Shown here one piece after another: positions 1 through 11,444 of a stretch of 64,000 nt of DNA (the first letter of the stretch is position 1; each line of letters opens with the position of its first letter). The DNA is from Anomaloglossus baeobatrachus. Lineage: Eukaryota; Chordata; Amphibia; Anura; Aromobatidae. The stretch lies in NCBI RefSeq assembly GCF_048569485.1, contig NC_134353.1, positions 528,519,008-528,583,007 of the forward strand. Direction: 5' to 3'. The translations under genes and the position numbers were made by a program. A model generated the notes under the pieces. The model ran no database searches and was not told where the DNA came from. It worked only from the letters and a program-made list of their open reading frames with translations.

Positions 1-103
1 GGTAAGTGTTACACGCTGCGATACCGTTAATGACGCGGGATGTGCGTCACTAATGACGTGACCCCGACGATAAAACATTAACGATATCGTAGTGTGTAAA
101 GTC
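1..103. mobile_element. Right end of a MITE (TTA-target, Harbinger-like)
   Basis: The end of this stretch (…TCGTAGTGTGTAAAGTCCCC followed by TTTA) matches the right terminus of the MITEs at 7143-7565 and 31681-32232, which end GCGTGTAAAGCGGCCT|TTA. The left part lies outside the window. The family has TTA targets and no coding capacity, which suggests PIF/Harbinger. The superfamily is an inference. Confidence 0.55.
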
Positions 104-474
104 CCCTTTACACTCGCAGCACAGTTTGAACCGAATGTTATTAGCATATCACATCAGATTCTCTCGCATCAGATGCTGTACGCAAATATGAGCGAGGCCT
201 TAAAGCAACATCTGTATGTAGAATTATGCTGGCTACTATATTTACTAGTTTTTGACATCTACTTGCATGTGATCACTCAGTGAGGCCACATTTCACACAT
301 CAACAGAGAGGGGTCAACAAAAAGTAGTACTGATGTAAAGTACTTTAGCTGACACAACTGAATAAAACACATTTTACCTAGTCTACTGGAAAATCTGGGA
401 GACTCCTACAACAGAAAGACCTGCACAATTTGACGCAGCCTGTTTTAAAATATGGAATTAGTGGTATAGCTGTA
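104..474. repeat. Degraded MITE-like fragment and unassigned sequence
   Basis: Bases 104-230 contain ATTAGCATATCACATCAGAT and 'tctcgcatcagatgctgtacg'-type words. They resemble the right part of the MITE at 55643-56058 (ATTAGCATATCGCATCGGAT). The rest, to about 474, shows no gene and no repeat that I recognise. Confidence 0.3.
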
Positions 475-476
475 TA

Positions 477-1044
477 CAGTCATGGTCGAAAGTGTTTGGT
501 TACACATCCTTTTGAATAAATAATTGCAATCAATCACTTGCTATAACCATTAACAAATTTATTACACCTCTAGACTCGAATTTTGGACCACTCTTTTTTT
601 GCAAACTGCTCCAGGTGTCTTGTATTTGAAGGGTACCTTATCCCAACAGCAATTTTTAACATCTCTCCAGAGGTGTTCAATAGGATTTAGATCCAAACTC
701 ATTTTTGACCACTGCAGAACTCTCCAGCCCTTTTTCCATACATTTCTGGGTGCTTCTTGGAGTATGTTTGGTGTCAATGTCATGCTGAAAGACCCATGAC
801 CTAGGACACAAACCCAGTTTTCTGAAATTGGGCATTATGATGTGACCCAAAATCCTTTGGTAATCTTCAGATTTCATGATGCCATGCACACAGTCAAGCC
901 ACCCAGTGCCAGAGGCAGCAAAACAACCCTAAAAACATATTTTACCCTCCACCATATTTGACAGTAGGTACTGTGTTCTTTTCTTTGTAGGCTTCATTCA
1001 GTTTTGGGTAAACAGTAGAGTGTTGGTTGTGAATAATATGTGAC
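477..1044 (-). pseudogene. Tc1/mariner transposon remnant (C-terminal half of transposase)
   Basis: Read on the minus strand, this stretch encodes the C-terminal catalytic part of a Tc1-like transposase. TVKYGGG-like and FQHDIDTKHT-like words are followed by LDLNPIEHLWRDVK, which holds the last acidic residue of the DDE triad. Frames shift between these blocks, so the gene is dead. A terminal repeat starts after a TA at 475-476 (CAGTCATGGTCGAAAGTGTT), typical of this superfamily. The N-terminal DNA-binding half and the other terminal repeat are not found; similarity is lost near 1044. This is an old, 5'-truncated copy of a family different from the one at 24181-25772. Confidence 0.8.
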
Positions 1045-1315
1045 AAAGCTAATTATGTGAATGATGGGAGCTGGCTAACCACTGGAGCTGAGCAATTTTT
1101 TTCCCCAGCTGCTAGCTTACTCAGGCATAACTTGTTTCTGGGAGGAGTGGATGAGAGCAGTAGTTGCACACATGCACATGTGTGGAATGGCATTAACATT
1201 TGAAGCTTCTCCCAAATAAAAACAAACATACACACATTGTGATTGGCTCCATTACTATCATTAAGGTCGTTAAGTAAGTTTGGATGTTTGGCAACTGGCA
1301 GAAGATGAGACAAAC
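1045..1315. other. No gene seen
   Basis: Unassigned sequence between the Tc1 remnant and the edge of the TTAA repeat. A 112-codon minus-strand ORF crosses it but runs into repeat sequence and has no recognisable domain. Confidence 0.4.
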
Positions 1316-1485
1316 ATTTTAACTTCTTAAAGACCGTGCCACTTTGTACTTCTATGACCAAGCCTGATTTCTTAAATTTGACCAGTGTCAATTTATGACA
1401 TTCTGGAACTCTTCAACATAGCTAAGTGATTTTGAGAATATCTTTTCGTGACATATTGTACTTCATCTTATCGGTAAATTGTGGT

Positions 1486-1946
1486 TGTGATGATGGGATA
1501 TGGGGAGGTGTATCTTGCTGTACAGATTCCTATTTTAAGCTTGGTTCACTGTCCATTATTTGGACTGCTTCTGTGTACATTGTATTGTTTGTAAGTAATC
1601 ACCCCCTATAGTGCAAGGTTATAGGGTCTTGAGGCACTTCCGTCCCTGGATATGGCCTAGAGTCCACCTACTGTAAACTCTGTTTACCTAGAAGATTCAG
1701 GCAGTCTGTTTGAGAACTTCAAGAGTGAAGCAGGAAGATTGAACCTCTGGGAGAAACTGGCTTCTGAGAGAGAGACCTGGATATTTATCAGTTACCAAAC
1801 TATATTTGTGCTACTGGACTAATTTTACCTCTGTTTTGTGGATTATTTTATGGACCATTTGATTTGCTTGGAAAAAATGCTCTTTGGATTGTACTGCCAT
1901 CTCTCGCTCTGTTGATTGTGTGATATGGGAGAAGGACCCCGTGACA
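1486..1946 (+). repeat. 5' LTR of the Gmr1-like element
   Basis: It begins TGTGATGATGGGATATGGGG and ends GACCCCGTGACA. It pairs with 3911-4223. The two LTRs are unequal in length but share nearly identical first 120 bp and a clearly related 3' part. Confidence 0.85.
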
Positions 1947-2090
1947 ACTGGTGGCAGCGGCGGGATCAACAGAGCACAGCCTAATGGAGATCCACCAACA
2001 GAGAGTACAGAAACTGGACTGCTTCCAGTCTAAAGGAGAGAGCCAAGGATCTGGGCCTGAGCTACCAGGGACTGAGTAAAGAATCCTTAA

Positions 2091-3701
2091 TTGATCTACT
2101 TGTGGGTGAGAGCCAGTCCACCTCCTCCCAGATGTCTGATGGAAAAACACTGGGGACGGGGATCCCTGCCCCAAAAAGCCAGTGGGTGGTGTGGTTCGAA
2201 GAAGAGATGTCAGCTCTTGTCCCCGGTGTATCTCAGGAATATAAGGAGCAGGCTGCTCGCCGAGCACAGAGGAGACAAGAAGAAATGGAGTCCGACAGAG
2301 GGAGTAATGTCAGTTGCAGTGTAAGTCCAGCAATCCAGGAGCCTGTGCGGATCACCCGGGCGGACTTCAAGCCATTTGATGAGGCTTCTGGAGATGTGTA
2401 AGGGTTCTTCAAGGACTTTGAGCAGCAGTGTGTCATGATGGAGGTTCCCCACTATGGCTGGGTGCGCTTGTTAGTGGGACTCCTGAACGAAAACCTGGCA
2501 GAGGCTTATCGCACCATTGACTCAAATCAGAACCGGGATTACAACATTGTAAAGCGGACTACCCTGGATTACCATGCCATCACCTCAGACTCACATAGGG
2601 CACAGTTCCGAGACCTCTCATGCACCCCGGGGGGGAACGTTTAGGATGTATGCCCATAAGATGTCCCAGGCATGTCGGAGATGGCTGGAAGCGGAAGACG
2701 TCTTCACTGTGGAAGACATTATACAGGTACTTCTTATAAAACAATTTCTTTACAAGTGTCCTTCAGAAATATGGGAATGGGTCAGAGAACGCACTCTGTG
2801 CCCCTTGGATGGAGCTGCAGCACTGGCGGATGAGGTCCTTACTATCCGTCCGCAATGGAGGACGCTTCTGGACAGTAAGCAACAGCCTGCTCCTGCACCC
2901 CTGCCCTCTCCGGTTATATCTGCACCTTCACCCAGCAATGACAACCACGGCTCCCAATCCTGGGTCCCAACAGTTCCGACCACGCCCTGGGAGAATCACA
3001 GAGAGATGTTATTTGTGTGGACAACCTGGGCACCTGCAATCCAGTTGTCCCGCAAGGATTTGGAGGGACCCCCAAGCACCTCTATCTCGTCTGGTGCATT
3101 TTGTGCATTTCATCTTGCCTGAGGAAGAGTTACCACCACCTCTACCGGAGTGTACCGCTGACCCCTGCACCATACATGCCCCTGTTGGAGTGTATGGCCT
3201 CTGGCCTTTGTCACCAGGTTCTTCTACTGCCTTCTCCAGAATGCACATTGGAAGGAGCACGATGCAGGGGGAGATGTTATCGATATGGGCAACCTGGGAA
3301 TTTGCAAAAAACTTGCCCTGCTGGTCAACTGAGGAATGACCTTGCAGCAAATCGACCTGTTCATTCTCTACAGCTGAACTACCATCAAAGGAAGCACTTA
3401 CAGGAAGTTGTGCTGGATGGACAGAGAGTCATTGGATTTTGTGACTTCGGGGTATTTCTCACAATAGCTGATCCCTGAGTGGTTCGGCGAGAGGCGATAC
3501 ATCATGGACCAGGGATTTGTTATTGAACTGGCTGGAGGACAAAGGAGGAATATCCCAAAGGCGACTGTAGATCTGGACTTTGGCTTTGGGATCAAGCAAT
3601 GTGTGGTTGGGGTGATGAGTGGCCTGCCTGCAGATATTCTCCTAGGAAATGATGTGGGAGATCTACAATGTCGATTTGTGGGTGCAGGAAACACAGTTTG
3701 A
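2091..3701 (+). pseudogene. gag-protease remnant of the Gmr1-like element
   Basis: Fossil gag-pro. In order there is an N-terminal segment, a capsid-like part with ITRADFKPFDEASGD, then a SCAN-like helical block with MSQACRRWLEAEDVFTVED, IKQFLYKCP and WVRERTLCPLDGAAAL. Next come zinc-knuckle-like CYLCGQPGHLQSSC and a diverged second copy, then a protease-like region containing LDGQRVIGF and ADILLGNDVGDL. In living relatives these parts form the virus-like particle and process it. This copy is broken in several places and cannot make the full protein. The SCAN resemblance is my reading of spacing and conserved W, L and P positions, not a profile search. Confidence 0.75.
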
Positions 3702-3910
3702 GTGAAGGAGGACACAAAGGGAAGCTTGTCCTTCCAACTCTAACACTGTACAAGGGATTACATACAGCTTCTCCATCCAATACAAGCGTGGAAGCCAACA
3801 CCAGAATGCTGATAAACTATCCATAGCTGAGCAACATGGACTTAAGTGAGATGGCCAGAGGTCTGTGTAGACCTCATGGCATGCTCACTTATTCAGAAGG
3901 AGGGAGAGGT

Positions 3911-4223
3911 TGTGATGGTGGGATATGGGGGAGGTGTATCTTGCTGTACAGATTCCTATTTTAAGCTTGGTTCACTGTCCATTATTTGGACTGCTTCTGT
4001 GTACATTGTATTGTTTGTAAGTAATCCAGAAACTGGCTTCTGAGAGAGAGACCTGGATATTTATCGGTTACCGGACTATATTTGTGTTACTGGACTAATT
4101 TTACCCTCTGTTTTGTGGATTATTTTATGGACCATTTGATTTGCTTGGAATAAATCCTCTTTGCATTGTACCGCCATCTCTCACTCTGTTGATTGTGTTA
4201 TATGTGAGAAGGACCCCGTGACA
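3911..4223 (+). repeat. 3' LTR of the Gmr1-like element
   Basis: It begins TGTGATGGTGGGATATGGGG after a purine-rich AGAAGGAGGGAGAGG tract and ends GACCCCGTGACA, followed by the GTGGT duplication. Confidence 0.85.
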
Positions 4224-6130
4224 GTGGTCGATATTATTTGCGTTTATTTGTGAAAATATAAAACAAGTAAAGAAAAAATGAAAATTTCACAATTTTATAA
4301 CTTTGAAGTTTTACGCCCTTAAAACAGATAGTTATACCACACAAAATAGTTAATAAATTATATTTGCCACATGTATAATTTACATGAACACCATTTTTGA
4401 AGCATAATTTTATTTTTGTTAGGAAATTAGAAGGATTAAAAGTGTATCACCAATTTCTCATTTTTCCAATAAAATCAACAAAATAATTATTTTAGGGGCT
4501 TCATCACAATTTGACTTTCATGACTTTGGAGTGGCCTATGTGACAGAGAATACCACAAAGTGACACCATTCTGAAAACTGCACTCCTCACACTGTTTATA
4601 TCCACATCCAAGAAGTTTATTAACCCTTTAGGTGCTTCAGAGGAACCTAAGCAATGTGGAAGGAAAAATGTCAGTTTTACTTTTTCACCACAAAATTATT
4701 ACTTTAGCTTAAAATTTTGCATTTTCATAAAGGTTTCAGAAGAAAATGCACCATACATTTTGTTGTGCAATTTATTCAGAGTGCACTGATACCTCATATA
4801 TGGTAGTAAACTACTGTTTGGGTGTACTGCAGGGTTCGAAAGGAGAGGAGCACAATTCAACTTTTGAAACACAAAATCGTGTGGTATAGATAGTGGACAC
4901 CACATTATGATTGTAGAGCCCCTGATGTGCCTAAACAGTGCAAACCCCCACAAGTGAACCCATTTTGGGAATTAGACCACTCAAGGAATTTATATAGGTT
5001 TGTATTTAGCACCTTGAACCCCCTAGTGCTTCACAGAATTTTGTGGCGTTCAGCTGTGAAAAAAAAAAAAATAAAAAAAAATAACATTTTTCCCAAAAAA
5101 ATGTTAACTCCAACTTTAGCAATTTCACAAGGGCATGAGAGGAATTTACATTATACAATTGGTTGTATAATTCCTCTTGAGAACACCGATACCCCATATG
5201 TAGTGGTAAACTACTGTTTGGGTGCACGGCAGGACTCGGAAGGGAAGGAGTATTATTTCATTTTTGGGGCGCAAAATTGTCCAGAATAGATTGTGAACAC
5301 CATGTCGCATTTTGGAAACTACACCCCTCTAGAAATAGATTTATGGGTATGGTGAGCATCTTGAACCCTTTGGTGTTTCACAGAATTTTAAAATATTGGG
5401 CCGTGAAAATGAAACATTATGTTTTTTCAACTACAACTATGCTGAAAGCACACATTTTTTACTTTTACAAGAGTAGCAGGAGAAAATGGGCCACACTTTT
5501 TTTAAGAAATTTCTCCTGGCTAAGGCAATATCCCATATATGATCAAAAATTACTTTTCAGGCACAGTGCAAGGCTCACAATGGAAAGAGTACCATATCGG
5601 AGTGCAGATTTGGCTGGTATGGTTTGCAGGTGCCATGTCTGAGGTGCCAGACCTAATTTTACAAACTGCATCCCTCAATGAATTCGTCTACGGGTGCAGT
5701 AAGCATATTAACACCACAGGTGTGTCCCAAAATGTTAAACTATCGGGCAGTAAAGAAAAAATAATTACATTTTTACCACTAAAATGATGTTTTAGCCCAG
5801 ATTTTACATTTTCACAGGGGGAAATAGATAAAAATGGCTGCATAATTATTACACAATTTCTTTTGAAACTGACAACACCCCATATGTGACTGTACAGTTT
5901 GGCCACAAAGCGAGACTCAGGAGGAAAGGCGCGCCATTTCACTTTTGGAGTACATAGCTTCCTATAATAGTTTGCAGACTCCACAAATGAGTGCTAGAAG
6001 ATTTGAAACCTCCTTCAAGTGACCCCAGTTTGGAAATTACAGCACCCCTTTAGTAATTCATCTGCGGGTGTAGTCATGATTTTGACTTCATGGGTGTCTT
6101 CCAGAAACAAGCAGCAATGGATGTTGCAGA

Positions 6131-7139
6131 GTGAAAATGGAAATCTTCCATTGTAGTGCCTGTAGATTATCGTGCCCCATATATTGTGTCCAGCTTGAGA
6201 GTCAGGACACCTGCACCCTTTAAATTTAACAGCCTCTCCTTGCTATTGAAATGCCAAACTGCGGTTATACACACTGCGCAGCTCAGAAAAGAGGGGGCAT
6301 TTGGATTTAGGAGCGCAGATTTTACTGGATTTCTTTTGGCAGGGCAAAGAGCCATAATGCTTTTCCTGAGCCTTTGTGTTACCAGCCATGTGGAAGCCCC
6401 CTATATTTCTGTTAACAGATGATAAACCCGAGTAGGGACTTGTTTCTTGTGCTTTGAGTAAAGCTTTTATTGGTGGCATGTTGGGGTATAGAACATTTTG
6501 GATCAAGTCACATTTATTTTGTGCTCTACGCTGAGTGCTTACATCTAGGTTTCCATCCAAATCTACAAATTACGTGATTCAGATAACCCCCCCGACGGAT
6601 CCATTCACTAATGAGGCAGCAAAGATACATAAATGTGAGCCGAGCATTACTGCAATCTTTGGGAGAAAGAATGAACAAATCAACAGTAGGTCAATAATTT
6701 ATATTTTTTATTTTTTCTGTCATTCACCATGCAGTATAATTAGATGGTTTTATTCTTCGGGTTGGTGCGATTGCAGCAATACCAGATTTATATAGATTTT
6801 TATGCTTTGTTACCATCACAGACTAAAAAACACTTTTTTTTTACAAAAAAGTCTTTGCATCACCATATTATGAGAGCTATCATTTTTCTATATTTCTGAT
6901 GACGTGCGAGTCATGTGAGGGTTTGTTTTTTTGTGAGACGAGTTGACATTTTTATTGGTACAATTTACAGGTACATAACTTTCTGATCGCTACTTCTAAT
7001 TTTTGGGATGCAAAATAAACAAAACCAGCAATTTCTTATGCAGTTTACAGTGTGATAAAAGTGATTAAATTTTTATTCTTCGAGTAAGTACAGTTGCAGT
7101 GATACCACATTCATAGAATTTGTTTATGTTTTGCCAATC
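6131..7139. other. AT-rich non-coding stretch, no gene seen
   Basis: No coding region or terminal repeat was recognised. Two related segments about 330 bp apart (near 6740 and 7070, both with TTTTATTCTTCG followed by 'gattgcagcaatacca' or 'gttgcagtgatacca') suggest a decayed tandem repeat. Confidence 0.4.
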
Positions 7140-7142
7140 TTA

Positions 7143-7565
7143 AGGCCGCTTTACACGCTACGATTTATCTAACGATCTCATGACAGACGTGACACGCCCA
7201 AATCGTAGTTACGATTTTGCCGAGATCGCACATAGGTCGTTTATTAGTGGTCACACGTAATGATCTCAAAAACGACGCAACATCGTTCAGCGATATATTG
7301 TTTGACCAAGGCGGTCAATTTGGTGTTGTTCGTCATTGGCAGGGTGTCAAACGTACCAATATGTCTGCTGCGATCCAAACGACGAACAATATTTTGAAAA
7401 TGAACAACGTGTCAACGATCAACGATTTTTAACCTATTTGCGATCATTCGGAGTCACACGTAGGTGTCACACGCAACGACGCCGCTAACGATAACAGATG
7501 TGTGGCACGGAAACCGTGACCCCGCCGACATATCGTCAGATAAATCATAGCGTGTAACGCCGCCT
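7143..7565. mobile_element. MITE with TTA target duplication (Harbinger-like)
   Basis: Inverted termini AGGCCGCTTTACACGCTA and its complement (…TAGCGTGTAACGCCGCCT) are flanked by TTA at 7140-7142 and 7566-7568. It is 423 bp long with no coding capacity. Relatives lie at 1-103, 31681-32232 and 43549-46268. The 3-bp TTA duplication fits PIF/Harbinger; no autonomous partner is in the window. Confidence 0.75.
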
Positions 7566-7869
7566 TTAGGCTATATGCGCACACTGCATCTTTTACTGTG
7601 TTTTTTGGGCAGTTTGTGGTCACAAAAGATGCACTCAAATGCATGCATTTCTTTCCCACTGCGAAGTCAAAGAGATTTCTATTTTGCTGTCCGCACAGTG
7701 CATTTTTTTTAGCTGCATTTTTGAAGACACAGCCAAGATGCAGCATGTCAATTTCTTTTCCGTTTTGTCCCTGAGTTTCGGAGGACTGGCAGATAAATCC
7801 CCCGCTGACTCAGGGTTGGCAGGGGATTCATCACTGGTATCTAGCCAGATGCTGGTCCCCATATAAAGT

Positions 7870-9400
7870 CTATGAGGACCAGAATCCGGCGCAAATGGAT
7901 AGGAGCAAGCGCTTCATACTTACAAATTCACCGGGGCAGCTGTCACACACTTCCCAGGCCGCTCATTACCTTCATTGAATATGCACTGCTTCCCCCGCCC
8001 ATTGGTGTCTGTGATTGGTTGCAGTCAGATGAGCCACCACGCTGTGTGACAGCATGTCTGAGGTTTCCAATCACAGACGTCAGTGGACAGGTCTATATCT
8101 TACAGTAAAATAAATTAAAAAACTGGCGCAGGATCCCCCCATATTATGCTACCCAGCACCGATAAAGCCAGACAGCTAGGGGCTTGTATTCTCCGGCTGG
8201 GGAGACCCATGCTTATTGGGTGTCCCCCAGCCTAAAAATATGAGCCTGCAGCCGCCCGGAAATGCCGCATCCATTAGATGTGAAAGTTCTAGCATTTTAC
8301 CTGGCTCTTTCCGATTGCCCTGGTGCGGTGGCAATCGGGGTAATAAGGAGTTAATGGCAGTCCACACCTGCCTGTAAGCCCTAGATTAGTAATTAGTAAT
8401 GGGAGGCGTCTATGAGACCCCCTATCACTAATCTGTAAGGGAAAGTAAATAAACAAACATCTTAAAAAGCCTTTATTTGAAATAAGAGACAAAAAAGCAC
8501 TTTCTATCATCACTTTATTAACCCCCAAACATTCCTGCAGGTCTGACAATCCATGCGAGGTCCCACAATGCTTCCAACACTGCTACATCTGAACATAGAA
8601 CATGACTGCTTGGTGTGAGGTTGAGGCAGAGACTGACCGATCAGCAGTGACATCACTCAAGTTAGCCGCAGCCACAAATCACATAAGTGATGTCACCGCT
8701 GATCACACGGCTCACTTCAGTCGCTGCCAGAACCTCACAATGGGCAGTCATGTTCTATGGCACACGCTGTGAACTTCAGATGTAGCAGTGCTGGCAGCGT
8801 CATGGGACCTCGTGTGGATTATGTCAGACCTGCAGGGGTGTTTTGGGGGTTAAAAAAGTGATGAAAGAGGATGCTTTTTTGTCTTTTATTTCAAATAAAG
8901 GATTTTTTGAGTGTTTGTGTTTATTTACTTTCACTTACAGATTAGTGATGGGGGGGTCTCATAGACACCTCCCATTACTTATCTAGGGCTTAGTGGCAGG
9001 AGTGGGTTGCCATTAACTCCTTATTATCCCAATTGCCACCAGGTCAACGGGAAGAGCTGTGTCCAGCGCCAGAATTGGTGCCTCGAATGTTTTTGCCACT
9101 TCTGGGGCGGCTGCAGGCTGCTATTGTTAGGCTGGAAAGGGCCAAATAACCATGGCTGCATAAAAAATATCAGCCCCCAGTTGTACCTTGGCTGGTTTTA
9201 GAAACATGGGGGGACCCCACATCATTTTTTTGTTTTTTAAATAAATAAAATTAAAAAAAAAAAAAAGCTTGGGATCCCATCTATTTTTCATAACCAGCCA
9301 AGGTACAGCAAACAGATGAGGGTTGCAGCCCACAGCTGCTGCTGTTCCAGTGCTGGATATGAAATATGGGGGGAACCCCACATCATTTTTTTTTTTACCA
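7870..9400. repeat. Old foldback element (diverged palindrome)
   Basis: Arms around 8150-8600 and 8820-9180 are inverted and diverged. For example 'ggcaatcggggtaataagg' at 8330 is answered by 'ccttattatcccaattgcc' near 9022, and 'gtaaataaacaaaca' by 'tgtttatttac'. This is the same family as the near-perfect palindrome at 44051-45868 and the single arms at 17880-18290 and 39548-39840. It is non-coding and contains an AATAAA-like motif in each arm. Confidence 0.65.
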
Positions 9401-9458
9401 AGAAATAATTAAAAAAATATTTGGCTAAGCTAGCGATCACTCTATCTATTAAGCTATT

Positions 9459-9582
9459 GTGTACTTTCCTTCTTTTTATTCTATATGTTCTTTCTATCTA
9501 TTCTATATGTTCTTATTAGCTATCTATCTATTCTTTTTATCAATCTATTCTAGCTATCTATCAATTATCCTATACTATAATT
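9459..9582. repeat. TCTA-type microsatellite, degenerate
   Basis: Runs of TCTA/TTCTAT words with interruptions. The ORF across it is a repeat artefact. Confidence 0.7.
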
Positions 9583-9822
9583 TTTCTCCTTTAAAAAACG
9601 CATTAAAAAAAACGCGGCAAAAATGTCATGCAGTTTTTGGGACACAAGTTGCGTTTTCTGAGACCACAGGAAAAAAGACACACTCAAGATGCACTCAGAA
9701 AAAGATGCAGTGTATAGCCTTATGAAATAAAAACAATTTTATACAAAAAGCATTGTTTCCTGCCACGTTTTTTTAATTTTTTTTTTACGGTGTTCACTGT
9801 AAGGGTTAAATAGTGTGAGGCT

Positions 9823-10063
9823 ATGTGCGCACGTGTGCGCTCTGCACCGCACCGAAAAGGTGCGCTTCAGAGCGCAGCTGAAAAGCTGCGTTCTGAAGCG
9901 CATGATGCTGGCGAGAACGTGCGCTCTGCATGCAGCTCCTGCCATAGACAGAGCAGGGGCTGCCGGCAAAGCGCACGGAAGAAGTGACATGTCACTTCTT
10001 AGAACGCAGCGATTCGGGCAGCAGCCGAAGCGCTGCGTTCTAATATGCCACGTGCGCACGTGT
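9823..10063. mobile_element. MITE cut at its right end by the Penelope-like element
   Basis: It starts with AGGCTATGTGCGCACGTGTG and contains nested inverted words (CGCTTCAGAGCGCAGC against GCTGCGTTCTGAAGCG). It approaches its right terminus with CACGTGCGCACG, where the PLE pLTR begins. Non-coding; the ORFs on both strands reflect the hairpins. Confidence 0.55.
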
Positions 10064-10172
10064 ATATACTCTAAAGTAGCAGAGAGTCTAGTAAACATTG
10101 CTTATACAGAAGTGCTGGTAAAATAGACTTTACAATAACAGATTAACATGAAACAAACAGGATCAATGCTAC
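10064..10172 (-). repeat. PLE left pLTR, outer part
   Basis: About 105 bp nearly identical to 26378-26485 (both contain AGTAGCAGAGAGTCTAGTAA). The match breaks exactly at the CTAC target of the LTR insertion and resumes at 15439. Confidence 0.85.
10169..10172. other. Target-site duplication CTAC (left)
   Basis: CTAC precedes the LTR at 10173 and is repeated at 15439-15442. The uninterrupted pLTR at 26480 region reads …AATGCTACATTAAAG, with a single CTAC, which confirms the insertion site. Confidence 0.9.
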
Positions 10173-11401
10173 TGTGGCGCCCCTGACCTGGTCAGGCACC
10201 ACTGAGTACTGCACCCATGCTGGGGACAGTACAAACAGGTAATCCAGAAGGCTGACCGAGGTGTGACTACACAGGCGCATAGTGATCAGGTCTCACACAT
10301 GTACCTTTGGGAGGACCCCTGGGGATCCCAGGAGGGGGCAAAGCCTTCACCTCCACTTGAGGAGTGGAGGGGGCGAAGCCTCCATCTCCACTCAAGGGGT
10401 GTGGTAGAGAGCCTGGTTGCTAGGTGGCGTAGGCAGGCACAAGGGGAAAAGAGAAGGAGGAGTAAACAGTCTGAAGCAGAGTGTGGAGGAGTGAGGAGCA
10501 TGGAAGTGGAGCTCAGACAGGAGCAGCAGTGCAGGTCCCACGAGTGAGTCAGTTTAGTGTGCAGCTCAGGAAGAGCAGAAGCAGACCCTGGAGCTGTTGC
10601 AGTCTAACAGCGTCCGCGCAGTGACTACCGACGGGGGAGAACGGTCACCTGGTAGTGCTGCCCGAACCCCACACACAGCTGGAGAGAGAGCCGCGTAGTG
10701 GAAAGTACGGAGACTGTCAGGGAGTACCAGGCCCAAACGGGCGGCAGATCCCGGTGCGGGGATAGATCCACCTTTCCTTGCTAAACCTGCCGGTGTGGGG
10801 CCCTTACAGCCCACGCCACAACACCCGAAAAGCCGCAGCCACGTAGCCACAGTTAGGGCCCATAGTTCACAGGAGGCAAGCAGCTGGAGTGATCTGGTCC
10901 AGGCGACAAGCAAACGGCAAACAAACGAGGGGAGCAGCTACTTCCCTGGGTGACCCCCATAGGGACTAAAAGTCGGGGTTACCACAAACCACAGAAGGGC
11001 TAAGGAAGGCGAGTCGGTAGCCACCCTCATCAGTCAGCCTGAAGGATACCTGGTTCCAGCCTGGTTCATCCCAGCTACGCCCGGGTTACTCACTCTGCCA
11101 CCTTCTGTGAGTAAAACCCCTGAAAGACCTTCTGCTTGTGTGGAGTTATTCTGCGCCTTGTGGTTCTACACATCTACACAGGGCCCTGGGGCTTGCCTCA
11201 CTCTCAGGAGGCTATTACAACTGACTGCACCCACCATCAGCCCCAGGCGTCCCTCAATCTGCAGTGGCGGTCCCCACTGACCGCAATTCTGAGAGTGGCG
11301 TCACGACAATCCTAAATAGAAGATCTCCTACCTGTGACAAGGTCCAGCTGCGTGGAGTCCCTGAAGGTAATGCACCGACACAACGACTGTGGGGCTTCAC
11401 A
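10173..11401 (+). repeat. 5' LTR of the cold-shock-domain element
   Basis: Starts TGTGGCGCCCCTGACC and ends GGGCTTCACA. A PBS-like TGGCGTCACGACA lies inside it at 11296-11308. ORFs within the LTR recur identically in the other LTR and are not genes. Confidence 0.9.
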
Positions 11402-11403
11402 TC

Positions 11404-11421
11404 TGGCGTCACGAACAGGAT
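11404..11421 (+). other. Primer-binding-like site
   Basis: TGGCGTCACGAACAGGAT lies 2 bp inside the 5' LTR. TGG would pair with a tRNA CCA end; the tRNA was not identified. The identical 18-mer is at 48690-48707 in the complete Gypsy element. Confidence 0.7.
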
Positions 11422-11444
11422 AAGGACTAGACCTGTTCAGACAG

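Larger units (their letters stand above)
1486..4223 (+). mobile_element. Gmr1-like Gypsy LTR retrotransposon remnant with SCAN-like capsid region
   Basis: The element is bounded by LTRs at 1486-1946 and 3911-4223 (TGTGATG…CCGTGACA). It is flanked by the 5-bp target duplication GTGGT at 1481-1485 and 4224-4228. After the first LTR comes a primer-binding-like ACTGGTGGCAGCGG; before the second is a purine-rich tract. The interior holds gag and protease remnants only, with no reverse transcriptase, RNase H or integrase. The capsid C-terminal part (about 2640-2870) resembles a SCAN domain, as known for Gmr1-like Gypsy elements. Two CCHC-like zinc-knuckle traces and a protease-like 'ADILLGND' follow. 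It is a fossil with several breaks. The LTRs differ in length and by a few percent in sequence, so it is older than the other Gypsy elements here. Confidence 0.85.
1316..6130 (-). repeat. Old copy of the large TTAA repeat (inverted relative to 16445-20858)
   Basis: Bases 1316-1485 and 4224 to about 6130 match, in reverse orientation, the right half of the element at 16445-20858. Shared words include CATATTGTACTTCAT at 1453 and TTTGCGTTTATTTGTGAAAA at 4238. Degenerate units with 'aattagaccactcaaggaattt' and 'gtgcttcacagaatttt'-type text follow near 4630, 5030, 5370 and 5695. The left end (TTTTAACTTCTTAAAGACCG) is a worn version of the TTAACCCTTTAGTGACGG terminus. The right end was not found. 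The Gmr1-like element at 1486-4223 is inserted in this copy. The repeat is non-coding; ORFs here are chance. Confidence 0.65.
7569..9719. mobile_element. MITE (GGCTATATGCGCACAC termini) carrying an old foldback
   Basis: Left terminus GGCTATATGCGCACACTGCA; right terminus TGCAGTGTATAGCC followed by TTA at 9720-9722. The left TTA (7566-7568) is also the right target copy of the preceding MITE. Words such as GATGCA and TTTTTTGGG repeat in inverted order near both ends. The middle (about 7870-9400) is a separate foldback family. Confidence 0.65.

Noticed and set aside
9815-10126. 103-codon ORF with alternating basic text
   Set aside because: It is the MITE hairpin plus the start of the PLE pLTR.
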